A stretch of DNA of 64,000 bases from Crossaster papposus (taxonomy: Eukaryota > Echinodermata > Asteroidea > Velatida > Solasteridae). How positions within the stretch are numbered: position 1 is the stretch's first letter; each line of letters begins with the position of its first letter. The stretch is taken from NCBI GenBank assembly GCA_037893245.1, contig JBAIAA010000879.1, positions 1 through 64,000 of the forward strand, in the 5' to 3' direction. Of the stretch, positions 1 through 11,426 are shown piece after piece. The notes beneath the pieces are model-generated. The model was not told the DNA's origin and did not search any database. It was given only the letters and a program-made list of their open reading frames with translations. The position numbers and the translations under genes are program-made.

Positions 1-505
1 TAACTAACATTTTCTAAAGCATATAAAGTGACTTATACTATGAGAACATAGTAACAATCAAAATACTACTGTATTAGATTTAATATACCCTAAACTACGT
101 TCACGCATTACCCAATTGTCTCCAGATATTATCAAGTATCTTGCCAGGGTTGGGCAACCGTTCGCCTAATTTTAGCCAAATTACAGACCACTCACCCCCC
201 CCCCCTTTTTTTTTTTGGGGGGGGGGGAAATATTAAGATATGTTCATTTTTGTAAGATTTTCCATTTTTGGGGGGTGGGGGGGGGGGGGGGGGGGAGGGA
301 GGGGAAGCTGTGCCAGTAAGTAACTGTGAATGTAATGCTCATCAATACTGACGTTTGACGAGACCAACTTGATGATATCGAGTAAAGGGTAAAATGCGCA
401 CAACTTAGGGAACAATACTAGAAGTACCAGGTAGCCATTTGGGATTATTATTGTTATTCTCATAATTATTCAGTCACTTATATGCTTTAGAAAATGTTAT
501 TTAAG
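1..505. repeat. Foldback (inverted-repeat) element cut by window start
   Basis: Bases 3-36 (ACATTTTCTAAAGCATATAA) are repeated in inverted orientation at about 468-500, so this looks like a small foldback MITE of about 500 bp. Its interior holds a C/T/G homopolymer block (195-238) and a poly-G block (266-300). The left end may lie outside the window. No coding potential is supported; short reading frames here come from the homopolymers. Confidence 0.5.
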
Positions 506-523
506 TGAGGTGTTTAAGTAGAA

Positions 524-525
524 TC

Positions 526-571
<46 letters not shown>
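524..571. repeat. Poly-C homopolymer tract
   Basis: A nearly pure run of about 48 C residues. Together with the G/C runs at 195-300 it marks low-complexity DNA, where assembly length is unreliable. Confidence 0.9.
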
Positions 572-573
<2 letters not shown>

Positions 574-636
574 ATAAATCAAAATAAATACAAATATACC
601 CAATTAAGAGAATAAATATATATTACACAAGCAAAT

Positions 637-770
637 ATGGCGACTCAGAGGGCACCGGTCTTGGCGCCCGTCAAATCGAAAAAGTATGGCCAAATTTGGT
701 GCTTTTGGAAAAATCTGAACCAAAATATCCCTAACACAGCTTACTATATGTCTGGTCCCGGCATTATTGG
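637..770 (+). other. Possible first coding exon before the 41-bp array
   Basis: An ATG at 637 opens a frame of about 45 codons (starting MATQRAPVLAPVKSKKYG) that ends at a consensus 5' splice site (GGTAAGAT) at about 770. I do not recognise the protein. The downstream 41-bp minisatellite is made of copies of this exon end and its splice donor, so the exon could be real with its donor tandemly amplified, or the frame could be accidental. No acceptor partner was identified. Confidence 0.25.
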
Positions 771-1400
771 TAAGATATGTATTTTTGTTTGTCTGGTCCC
801 GGCATTGATGGTAAGACGAGTATTTCTGTTTGTCTGGTTCCGGCATTGATGGTAAGAGGAGTATTTCTGTTTGTCTGGTCCCGGCAATGATGCTAAGATG
901 AGTATTGTTGTTTGTCTGGTTCCAGCATTAATGGTAAGATGAGTATTGTTGTTTGTCTGGTCCCGGCAATGATGCTAAGATGAGTATTGTTGTTTGTCTG
1001 GTCCCAGCATTAATGGTAAGATGAGTATTGTTGTTTGTCTGGTCCCGGCATTGATGGTAAGAGGAGTATTTCTGTTTGTCTGGTCCCGGCAATGATGCTA
1101 AGATGAGTATTGTTGTTTGTCTGGTCCCAGCATTAATGGTAAGATGAGTATTGTTGTTTGTCTGGTCCCGGCATTGATGGTAAGAGGAGTATTTCTGTTT
1201 CGTCTGGTCCCGGCAATGATGCTAAGATGAGTATTGTTGTTTGTCTGGTCCCGGCAATGATGCTAAGATGAGTATTGTTGTTTGTCTGGTCCCGGCAATG
1301 ATGCTAAGATGAGTATTGTTGTTTGTCTGGTCCCGGCAATGATGCTAAGATGAGTATTGTCGTTTGTCTGGTCCCGGCATTGATGGTAAGATGAGTATTT
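750..1400 (+). repeat. 41-bp minisatellite (~16 copies)
   Basis: Units begin GTCTGGTCCCGGCAWTGATG and repeat every 41 bp (unit starts at 750, 791, 832 and on to about 1367). Two main unit types differ at GGTAAGA versus GCTAAGA and at TTTCTG versus TTGTTG, and they are interleaved. This suggests amplification of higher-order blocks. Half the units keep a perfect splice-donor-like GGTAAG. Confidence 0.92.
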
Positions 1401-1879
1401 TGGGGGTATGTGTGTGATGGGGTGGAGGGGGTGTACCTCATATATGCCCGCAAATGGTAATACAGTCAGACTGTTTTAATTCACTTCATTACGATGATGA
1501 TAACGAAGACTATTACTGTTTCCATTCTCTATAATTACAATACATAGCATGTGGGGTACCTCAAGGTTCTGTGCCCATTATTTTGTCCTGTTTAATATAA
1601 ATGATATTTGTAATTCATGAAAAACCAGCTAACAGAAGAATAAGATTTTTAACAACGTGTATTGCTACTTCTAAAATCTAATTTTTTGCTAGCAGAACAA
1701 TGTAAAAAACCGATTGTCCACATTTGAGGCATCGAAATATTAATAGTCAAAGTAAAATCCAAATTTCTTCAAGCAAAAAATTGAGTTTTTTAAATTACCG
1801 GTGTCGCAATTTCTGAAAACCTAAAATTTTACTAGCAGAAAATCAGAAAATGCGGTTGTCCACTTTTGACGCTCCATAG
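1401..1879. other. No gene seen; AT-rich unique-looking DNA
   Basis: A G-rich patch (1400-1435) is followed by AT-rich sequence. A loosely repeated phrase (GGTTGTCCACTTTTGACGC at about 1854, a weaker version near 1710) hints at an old repeat. No reading frame of note. Confidence 0.5.
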
Positions 1880-2105
1880 TATACGTTACAAGCATGGTGG
1901 CATACGCTGACAAACGCGAGGATACGCCGAACTAAATTGTTAAGCATGCTTACAAAATGTGTGCGTATGACTGCGTAAAGTGTTCATACGCTTAGCATAC
2001 TGTAGGCATACGCTGAATACACCAAAGGTACGCTAGAGGTAGGTTACGGCCTAGGTCGAGTACGCTGGACATAAGTTGCCATAGGTTGGCATGAAGGTTT
2101 ACCAT

Positions 2106-2720
2106 ATTATTATTCTTTCTGGTAATAAAACCGCAAGAATCCTTCAAAATTGCCTCAAGGCACTGTAGCTCGTAAGCAAAAAGAACCCCGTAGACAGAGG
2201 CACACAGCCAGGAACACCGGGGATACGTCAAACCCCTTCTCTTAACCAGTTCGCGCCGGGATTATTTTTACATCGCCGAGCCGACGGGCGGGATTATTTT
2301 TAACGAAACTCGATCCGAAGCGTGTTCAGGCCGATAGTGCTGGGTAGCACACCCACGCATTTCCGGCCTTGCGCGCTGCTGACATACATTTCCGAACTTG
2401 AACTTGGCGTATTTATTCGTCATCCGTTTTGAATTTGGAAAAATTTTTGCGTTTATATACGTCATCCGGCGCGAACTGGTTAAGTCTTAGTGATAAGTGT
2501 TCTGGGTTCCTTTACGTGTATTATACAATTTTATAATGAAAATGATATATACACACATTATTATTATAAATAATACAACACACGGGACGTCCCATCCGAA
2601 GGACAAAGCAACAGTGGTTTAATTGCCTTGCTTAAGGACACATGTGTTGAGGCCGGGGTTTGAACCCACGCTCTGCGAACAGAAAACCCAGCTCTCAACC
2701 GTTCGGCCACAACACTTCAC
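2106..2720 (-). mobile_element. tRNA-derived SINE, interrupted by a TTAA MITE
   Basis: Read on the minus strand, the head (2720 to 2640) resembles a tRNA-Leu/Ser-type promoter. An A-box-like TGGCCGAACGGTT lies near 2699-2711 and a B-box-like GGTTCAAACCCC near 2656-2667. A tRNA-unrelated body follows (phrases such as TTAAGCAAGGCAATTAAACC) and an AATAAT-type tail ends near 2106. The body is split by the TTAA element at 2242-2483. A second SINE of the same family lies at 11427-11772 and confirms that the two halves belong together. Transcription would be by RNA polymerase III. Confidence 0.8.
2242..2483 (+). mobile_element. TTAA-flanked MITE, copy 1
   Basis: Flanked on both sides by TTAA, with near-perfect 15-bp inverted termini CCAGTTCGCGCCGGG. 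It belongs to a ~240-bp family found several times in this window. It is inserted in the SINE body, which continues on both sides. TTAA targets are used by piggyBac and Kolobok transposases, and the copy is too short to encode its own. Confidence 0.85.
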
Positions 2721-3375
2721 ATAGCGCATTGATAGCGTATAAGTAACAACAGTTGCGCTGTGAATACGATACTCATACGCAACTAATACGCTGGACATAC
2801 GCCGACAATAAGCCATTTGCGCGTGACCCCGAGTTAAATTTGAATAACATCTGGTACACTGACTTGCTCACACAGCTTGGCACAGTTCAACTTTAAATTC
2901 TCCAGACCAACGACGATGTTGCTATATCACGTGATTTGGGGCAAGCCTTACGCGTCATACGCTAGCAACCCCCAGCTCTGGAATGATCTGGTGTCTTTTT
3001 GCCATTCTCACCTATTGTAAACAATGTATTGGTGCTGAGCGTCTCTTACGTAACTATGCAAAGGCTGGCCCCGAATCACGTGATATAGCAACAGTGTCTT
3101 TGGTCTGGAAAATTTAAAGTTAAACTGTGCCAAGCTGTGTGAACAAGTCAGTGTACCAGATATTATTTAAGTTTAACTCGGGGTCAAGCGCAAATGACTT
3201 ATTGCTGGCCATACTCAGGCCGTACGCTATTCATACGCTACAAATATGTTCAATACGGTTAGGTATACGCACAATTCCGTATTTTGAGGGCTTGTTGCGC
3301 GTATGTAAAATATGTTATGAATGTTAATACGCAACTCATACGCTGGTGCCATACGCAACAGTGTGACAGCACCTT

Positions 3376-4160
3376 AGCGGAAATTTCTTAAAAAATGCAT
3401 CTTTAGACGCACCGTTCGAAATGGCCTTTTTTTTTTCTAAAATAACAGTTTGTCAGAAAGAATAATTCCACAGGGAGTTTAGTCCCATTACTATCTTTAA
3501 ACCAAGTACATGCTTTATAACATTTCGTCAGCTACAAATGGTGGATGTTACCTTTAAATTAGTTCACTGAATCATTTATCCAAATTACTAAGACCACTGT
3601 TTTAATTATCATCAACATGTACTTAACACACAAATATTGACAATTTCAATGATCCGTTAAGTAATTGTGAAACACGATCAAGCATGTAGTGTTTTTAAAA
3701 CATCAATTTGGCCGACAGTGCATGTAATTACATAATATTAATAATTAAATCCTAAGCCATTTCATCAAATATGTTTCAACAAGGAAGATGTACTTATTTT
3801 AGGCAAGATTCATGGCAATTCATGTTTTCTTTTTGCTGGGTTATACTGCAAAGCACCCCTTAACACCAACAGCTGCCAGTGACTGTTTCAGCTAAACATT
3901 CCCCTAGTTCTCTGTGTACATTTCTTGGTTTACATGTACATACATAGCCTATATTGTACTTATTTCATTTTAAAAGGGAACATTTACTTGTTTTAGGCAA
4001 AATTCATGGCAATTCATATTTTTTTCAAATCATTAAAGTTGGGATTAACACTAGTAGCAAGACTCATTAGGATATTTAATTCATAATGCATGTTACATAC
4101 AGTAACCATGCATTTCATCGTGGTGTGATCTTTCCATTGCAACAGTGAGATTGCACTGTT
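3376..4160. other. No gene seen
   Basis: AT-rich DNA with two loosely related blocks (around 3600-4010 and 4400-4720) that share phrases such as GGCAAGATTCATGGCAATTC, so an old dispersed repeat is likely. No supported coding or RNA gene. Confidence 0.5.
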
Positions 4161-4398
4161 TCAACCAGTTCACGCCAGGATTATTTTGACATTGACCAGA
4201 CCCAGGATTGTTTTTCACAAACCTTGAGGGTTCGAGTCGGCATATGTGGGTAGCAAACCTGATATTTCTGGCCTTGCACGCTGCGAGCCAGTCGCTGACA
4301 GATATTTTCGGCCTTGCTCGTGACGTGTTTATCCTCATCGGTTTTGAATTCCGGAAAAACTTTGCGTGTATACACGTCATCCGACGCTAACTGGTTAA
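4161..4398 (+). mobile_element. TTAA-family MITE, copy 2 (diverged)
   Basis: The same ~240-bp family as 2242-2483. It starts AACCAGTTCACGCCAGGATT and ends CTAACTGGTTAA. Mutations in the inverted ends and body show it is older. The left TTAA has become TCAA. Confidence 0.75.
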
Positions 4399-6230
4399 TT
4401 ATCATCAATATGCAAGTAAAAACACACAAATATCAACAATTTACACTGATTCAAGAAATTGTGAAAAACTATCAAATGTAACTGATACAAAAAGGGATTT
4501 AAATCTTAACCGTTCCATAAAAGCAACCACACATTTTAGGCCACATTTCATCAAATATGTTTCAACAGACCTCCTTGGCTTGACATTGTGCTGCAATTGT
4601 TCATCTTTTCCCATCATAAACCACACATTCCTTTAGATATTTTCTTGGTATTGTATATATTTCATTTTAAAAGGGAAACTTTACTTGTTTTAAGCAAGAT
4701 TCATGGCAATTCAAAATAAAGAAGGGGGTGCATGGTCCCCATTTGAACCCCAGGTCCTCCCTTGCATTGGATTACCAATTTTGTTTAATGACCAAGACAA
4801 CATTACACCTAGACCTGAAGTTGCCAAATAATCCTCCCCCACCCCCCCAACAAAAAATTAAAAATGAAATGATATCCAAAGTGGTTATTTTTAAAAACGT
4901 TTCTATTACAAATAATACAGTGCGAGTCAAAACAAAACTATACTTATTCTTTAGCAATATAGAGCAACTCTTCCTGCTCCTTTTGGTGACATTTTTACTG
5001 GATTAGTTTAGAAACTTGATGTTTGTGGCATTTGATAGAATAATCCAGGATCTTCTTTTTATCTCGTGCGCGTAAAGTCACGTGACCCTTCCTTCCGGTC
5101 CAAACCGGAAGTGCCTTATAATTTGAAAATGAAAAATTTCATGAACTTACTTTCAACGATGTTAGTGTCTTGCTGGAATGAACTTTTCAAACAAATTACC
5201 GTCGACGTCATAACATGTTATAGCGCCCTCTAGTGGCAGATTGAAAATGGTTGAAATTAATAATTAATGTGGCGAAGTTTGCTGAAACCACTTTATAACC
5301 AGTGTATTTAAAAGGGAAACTCCATCCATAGTTTATAATTGCATAATGCTAAAGAGTGTCAATTGCCATTGTGACTTGATTTTTTTTTCATTTTTATCGG
5401 TTTACCGAAACCGATAAAAATCATAAAACAGAGATTTCCTCGCACTGCGCTTACCGTCATGCGAGCCGCCATTTTGTTCTGGTTTATCGGTACATCCGAG
5501 ATATTGTGACGTAGTGTCTGCACCATCAGTACGCAAAGCCCGATCGATAGCGGCCCTGCACGCGCAATGAATGCAAGTGAACCCTTTTGTGTACGGCATA
5601 GTGTATACATAATGTGTACTGTGAAAGTGGGCTCAAAATCATACGGAGAAGGACCAGATGCCATAATTACTAGCTCACAGATTTTCTATTCTTCTCAGAA
5701 AATACAAAAATAAACGATAGTTTGTGGCGCCTCAAGTCGATATTCTGCACAGAAATGCAATACATGTACTCGCAATAGTCGGGCGCCGTACAACATACGT
5801 CTGCATAATGTAGTTGGCCACGTCAAGGTAGGATACCAGTGCGAACAACACACAATAAAGCGATGTGCAAACACTACGTCATAATGTCCCGGGTGAGGCG
5901 GGAAATTTGAACAATATGGACGCGCCCATGTACTCCTGAATGGCAAGAAATCGTGAATATAATAGGCGCGTGAGTCATTCTCGATAACAAATTTTGACGT
6001 CACCAGACCGGAAGTTGACGCCATCATACAATTGTATGTGATTTATTACGTTTTGGACCTTTAAGCCGTATCTCAGCAACGGAACATGCTAAAATAAAAA
6101 TTATTTTGTATTGGGTTGGTTAGGTAGTTTACCGAAAGTTTACAAATGTGTGACGTCATCGGTTTAATCACTTTAAATTAACTTTAATCTGTTTAAATAA
6201 CCTAAATTCGTTTTGATTACTTTAATCTGT
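4399..6230. other. No convincing gene; one short perfect hairpin
   Basis: Repeated AT-rich blocks at 4400-4720, then mostly unique sequence. At 5390-5424 the sequence TTTTATCGGTTTACCGAAAC folds on itself into a ~15-bp hairpin. A GCCGCCATTTTGT motif at about 5466, like a YY1-type initiator, could mark a promoter, but no linked coding exon is supported. Confidence 0.4.
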
Positions 6231-6905
6231 TTATAATTCCTTTTGAATGTTTTTTGAGGAAAAAATACAAATGCGAAAAAGCCCTATGTTCTTTTCCTTC
6301 AGAATTTTCTCCATAGAGTTTGTGCACGTTTTTCTTCGACCAATACACGTTGGTAAGTCCGAACGACTTGGGACTTGGCACACAGTTGAACCATCACCCA
6401 AGGATGGTCCTAGAACAAAATTCGTTGCGATTACGTCATTCGTGGTCACGTGACGTCACGTTAAATGTTCAATTTTTCCCCATAGGTTTTGTACACGTTT
6501 TTCTTCAGACTATTGACTTTGACACTTTGGTAAATCCGATCGACTTGAGACATAGCACACACCTCGACCACCATCCACAAGTAGACCAAGAGAAAAATCG
6601 TCACGGTGACGTTATTGTAGGTCATGTGACGTCACATTAAAGGTGTAGTTTTTAAGACCCTTGCGTCAAACTTGGTATACAAGTATGTGTTATAGACTAA
6701 AATTAAGATGACATCATGATCACGTCAACGGGTGTCATTTGAGGTGCAGTTTTCCCTCTAAGATTCGGACACGTTTTTTGTTTACCAATATATATTTGGC
6801 GCTTGGGTAAATCCAACCGACTTCAGACTTGGCACACACTTAGACCACCACACACATATTGAAAGTCATTGTAGACACTCGAAACAGCTGTGTTTGTCCA
6901 AAAAC
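6231..6905 (+). repeat. Dispersed ~175-bp repeat block A
   Basis: Three degenerate units carry the phrase CCATAGGTTTTGTACACG, then TTTGACACTTTGGTAAATCC, then GACGTCACRTTAAAGG. Other blocks of the same units lie at 32442-33200 and, inverted, at 59430-60240. The block ends with the shared border GAAACAGCT..GTGTTTGTCC near 6885-6905. Reading frames across it are not conserved between copies, so it is treated as noncoding. Confidence 0.7.
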
Positions 6906-6974
6906 ACATTTCTAGGTTTTTTTTCTTTTTCTTCTGTTTTAGTCTCCTCTCCATTGGGTTTGTACACATTTTTT

Positions 6975-7411
6975 GTTCAGCAGATGCTGCTAACTCGGCA
7001 ACAATGTCAGACGCCCTTAAAGGAGTGGTTGAATTCTCACAAAGTCGAGAAAACAGGAACTTTTTACCCTTGTTTTTTTTAGCCAACATATCTACACTTT
7101 CTTTCATGTTAACTGGCAGCAGAATTGGCACTCCACGCCCTCGCTTTCCCCGCACCATGAGCAATGTCAGCCTGTTTAGAGAAACCTTTTCAGGTGGAGT
7201 TAAGGCTTTCAAGAATTTCATCATGAACAGCTCTCTTGGATTGTACTTGCTGATTATAGTTGTCAACCTCAATACTTTCATATTTTGGTCTTCTATTGTA
7301 CAAAACAACCTGTGTAAGTGTCACCTTGGCCAGCTCCTTGTATGTTTTAGCCGTGAGTTTTCCATCTGCGTTCACCTTTTTGCTGATTACCAATGGCCAC
7401 GCGTATGACAT
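6975..7411 (-). pseudogene. Recombinase-like gene fragment A (C-terminal part)
   Basis: Minus-strand frames at 7411-7190 and 7308-6990 together form one degenerate protein containing the phrases RPKYESIEVDNYNQQ, GKRGRGVPILLPVN and LFSRLCENSTTPLR. The same protein is encoded on the plus strand at 18335-19345. There the continuation has an R-K-H motif followed by GHDIVTHREYY, which resembles the H..R..GH..Y layout of tyrosine recombinases. From memory it belongs to an uncharacterised family common in marine invertebrates; this is inference. A frameshift near 7190-7200 and truncation before the catalytic end make this copy nonfunctional. Its TTAA at 7017-7020 is the unoccupied version of the MITE site at 18686. 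Confidence 0.6.
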
Positions 7412-8492
7412 TGTACAATTGCATACTCAGTAGAGATTTACACAATGCAACCATGGAGATTCCTTCTTATTCCTCCATGATGCAACTGAATTTCATGATG
7501 ATGAGGTTTTGTAGCAATCAACAGTGCAGTCATATGTGATTGTGATGGAAAACAACTTATCAATCTTGCAGTGCCTGATTTATGTTGATCTTAACGTTTT
7601 TGTTCCTGTTCCTGTTCCTTCTTTTTCATCTTTGCTTTCACTGTGAGTGTCTTGTTGTGGATCTTGTTGTTAATATCTCTCCAGCTTTTATTGTCATGCA
7701 GGTCGTTGGCTCTTTTGATCATCCGTAAACTAAGGGTTTTTCCTGGAGTGGCCATCTTTGAAAATTGTTTTTGTATTTCACTCTGGCTTATAGTCAGGTT
7801 CATAAGTGTAAGGACACAATACTGACTATCTTTCATTATGCAAACACAATCTTGACTTTCTCATAAAATATTACTATTTGCAATCATTTTTTTATTTTAG
7901 ATAATATTGTACATCATGTACATATGTTTAAGAGATAAATAATGTGTGAATACAGGATATTTCGTTTTAAATTCACGTTTACAAGCATCAAAATGGCATC
8001 TAAAAACGGGACACAAATTAAACAAAATTTCATCAAAATTTCATTAAATCAAAGACTTTAATATCCCTTATTTATTTTCATTACTTTGTGCATATTACTT
8101 GAGTAAGTAAATGACGAAATATACTGGCCCACAAAAAAAATACGCACATGAACGCTGTGATCTGCGTGTTCCAAAAGTTACACGTCGTGTCCACCACATC
8201 ATATGATGTTCAAAAAGCCAGATTTTTTTTTTAAAACCTCATTCTTGCCAAACTAAGCAATTGTTTTCTGAATTAGCTGCATAATCATCGTGTAAAATGT
8301 CTGTACATCCCCCATTAATATAAGGATGAAAAAAATCCACACATCGATCACTCATTTATGTTCGTGTCCACTTGTAACTAACGTTAAATGTTGTCGCAAT
8401 TTAACTGGTAATCAACAGAATCCCGAGTTGGCCAGTACACATGAAAAGTACCCTGTGTCGATGACCTGAAGGTCACTTATTTGCTAATTTAC
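7412..8492. other. No gene seen
   Basis: AT-rich intergenic DNA. A minus-strand 81-codon frame (7836-7591), lysine- and glutamine-rich at its end, has no recognisable domain and no supporting signals. Nothing else stands out. Confidence 0.45.
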
Positions 8493-9652
8493 GCGTCGTG
8501 CTAGTCTTGGTTCCAAGACCTTCGTGTTGTTTATTTCGCGATCACTGACACAAACCACCGATGTTATAGAGGGAGGTATTTCACGACGAACCGACACCCG
8601 TGACTGGACCCTGCCGAAGGTCTTGGACAAGTTGGCACATCGTGGGCGTGGTCAGACTATTGTAATATATGCAGTATTCATATCACGTGATAATGATGGA
8701 CGGTTAAGCAAATACGTGCAGACCTGAGGGTTATTGTGTCGCGCAAAACATGTCCAGACTCGCCGCGATTGACCTGTGTACACATGTCCAGACTCGCCGC
8801 GATTGACCTGTGTACACATGTACATGTACATTGTACATCGACACAGCAAATCATGGCTGCCCCGGCGTTTATTTGTGACTGCGGGTGCAGAGGTATTTGT
8901 CTTAGGTGTTTAAATTTGTGATGAGTGAAACCACGAAACGAATGATAATGTTTCCTTTGATTTCAGGGAAACGTAGCCAAAATGACGTACGTTCGACTTC
9001 GATCTGTTCCTTTCTCTATGGTTCGATACACTGGAATAAAAAAAAAAAACTTCCCTTCTCCGCGGCACCACATTACTAACGAGATGCTGCAGCGGGACTC
9101 GACAAGATCGGTACGGGTACAATGCGTCCAGGCCGCGCCGGTTGGCGGCTGCAGCTAGCTTGCAGTAGCACTGCCCCGGAAGATCGGCCACACAATGCTA
9201 TTAAGTCTGCATATTTCGCGCAATGCATACTATACGTGCATACAGTCGCCATCACATACACTGTACATGTACACAGACATTACATGTACACTGTGTACAC
9301 ACACCCAGTCATATCCTGTATTTGTGTATAATGAATAATTCATGATGAGGCTCAAACTCGGTCGCTGATTGGATCCCTCGGAAAAGCGAGGGAAAATCGT
9401 CGAAAACTAAGGTTAAAGTTAACAATTGATTGCCAACTAGTGCTAGACCCTTTGGGGAATCCAAAATCATGTACGTTTGTCAAACGTCGGCTCCAGTGCG
9501 AACATGGATCCAGCCGCATTTTGTAAACTACGCATGCGTGAGACCAGAACGCACACGAAGCCGGGATTTGAAAAAGAGACAGCGTTAACGAATCTGCGCG
9601 CGTGGTGGGCGCCGAAATAACACAAGGGTCTAGGGCTAGACTAGCGTCGTGC
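8493..9652 (+). mobile_element. DNA transposon with 9-bp TSD, short copy
   Basis: Element 8502-9643 (1,142 bp) is flanked by a perfect 9-bp direct repeat GCGTCGTGC (8493-8501 and 9644-9652). Its imperfect inverted termini start TAGTCTTGGTTCCAAGACC on the left and, read inward, TAGTCTAGCCCTAGACC on the right. An inverted copy lies at 35227-39395. A 34-bp minisatellite inside (about 8752-8820) has two copies here and five there. No transposase is present, so the element is nonautonomous. A 9-bp duplication is typical of Mutator-like elements, but the family assignment is inference. A short frame, MAAPAFICDCGCRG (8852-8893), is identical in both copies. Confidence 0.85.
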
Positions 9653-10380
9653 CCACTGCATTCTGTTTCGCGTCTTATTGTAACTAACGTAAGTTTTGAT
9701 CAAACATGTTGGAATTGTTCCTTAAATTCTACCAGATCAAAATGTAAATAACAACAAAAAAAGGTACGTATCAACATTAAGTTCAACATTTTACCATGTT
9801 TTAGTAGGAAAACTTGCTGCGAGTGGCGATCTTTTTTGTTAACATTGGTTTATTGGACACTAACATTGGTTTCAGTAGGGAGCCATGTTGGCAGGTTGGT
9901 GTATTTTTTGTAACCTGTTTGAGAACCATGCAATGAAAACAGGCCACTGTTAAGGCAAGTACCTTGAAGGCTTTAGTTGAGCAAGTGATAATAAACTTGA
10001 CACACTTGAAATGTTTGCCTGGATTAACAATTTATGGTGTCCACGTCATTTTTGTAACTAATGTTAACATGCATGATCAGATCTTGAAAACTAAGGGTAT
10101 TTAATCACTGGTTGTCAATTAAAACATGATTTAAACTTTAGTAGTCTAGCTTAACGGTAGTTAGTTACGGTGTCCACCTTTTAATTTGCCGATAAAAACA
10201 AAGTCTTTTTTATATTTTTTACTTCAACATAGGAGGAACACATTAACTTAAATAAAAAAAAAACCTAAATAAATTTCTTTGACTTGACTCAACTAAGAAG
10301 TGGACACCATGTAACTTTAATGCGTTAAATTTATACGACAATCAGAGAAAACACTGCTTTCCAGTAGGTGATGGTGACAT
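9653..10380. other. No gene seen
   Basis: AT-rich sequence with a weak recurring phrase (TAACATTGGTTT at 9840 and 9861; GGTGTCCAC-type phrases at 10038 and 10169). No coding or RNA feature supported. Confidence 0.45.
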
Positions 10381-11426
10381 CATCGCCCGCATGTGACGTC
10401 ACATTAAAGGTGTAGTTTTCCCCATAGGATCTGTACACATTATTTTTAGTCAGGGAGCTTATGACACAAAATTAAGTCCCGTAGGCACCGAATGATTAGA
10501 ACATGCCACCTAGCTAGAAATCTAAATTAGACCCTCAAGAACAAGAAAAAACATGTTGGCAAAATGTTAAGTGTGGCAGAGGGCGGCCATCTTGGATTTC
10601 AAAATGGCCGCCATATACATCTTCATTATGCCATAACTCTGGCTCTGAATGCCGTGCAAAGCTGATTTTAGAGCCAAACCCTACATTTGCCATGACAAGG
10701 AAGTAGTTGAACATACATGTATCTAATGTGATCAAAGTAAGTCATATTTGGTTTTTAGCATTATTTATTCAAAAATGGTCACCAGTATGTCATATTTCAG
10801 TAGTGTATCCTAAGCGTATCTTGGTATATGATAATGTATGCATTTAGACCTTATGTAAAGGGAGGGGGTATGATCCAACTTGTCCGTGGCTATGACGTTA
10901 TCTAGTCCTCTTCGTCATCACTGTACTCATCTTCGTCTGTTAGATTTGTTTCTGCTGAATTCTCACAAGAATCCCAATCGTCAGAACAGCCGCAAAGGTC
11001 AGTGCAGTTTAGACCATTCTTTCTGCATTTGCATTGATTGGTTGCACATCGTGTTTGTTTACAGGATCATTTCACCAGATCGATTACTGCTTGTGGAGCT
11101 GGAGGAAGAGAACTCATTACAAGTTTTTTGTGTCCATCTACTAAATCCCAGCCAAATCCTTCCAAACATCATGAGGGATAGAGATTACTGGCGCGGTGTT
11201 GTGAACGGAATCTCGGTTGAGGCCGCTAGATGATGATGATGATGACTAAATCCCAGCCAAATCCCTGTGGTTCTGGTAATTTGGGGTTTGCAATGATGTC
11301 ACCATTCCAAATTAAGGCTTGGTAGTGAGCTCTTAGAATGGCAGGTCGTGTTGCAAGAAGCCACTAACATCAGCTACGCTTGATAGGTCTGTATTAGGGA
11401 GATATAACCTGCAGATAAACGCTTCG

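Larger units (their letters stand above)
1880..3375. repeat. Foldback element rich in ATACGC motifs
   Basis: The segment at about 2820-2945 (around CACACAGCTTGGCACAGTT) is repeated inverted at about 3070-3200. Both outer flanks are crowded with the hexamer ATACGC or its variants (CATACGCTG, GATACGCC). This looks like one nonautonomous DNA element with long inverted arms and subterminal hexamer repeats. It has later been interrupted by a SINE (2106-2720). The outer limits are approximate and no clean target duplication was found. Confidence 0.5.

Noticed and set aside
750-1400. Possible CRISPR array
   Set aside because: Units are directly adjacent 41-bp repeats without unique spacers, in a eukaryotic sequence.
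2640-2720. Functional tRNA gene
   Set aside because: A and B boxes are present, but the rest does not form an acceptor stem and a SINE body follows.
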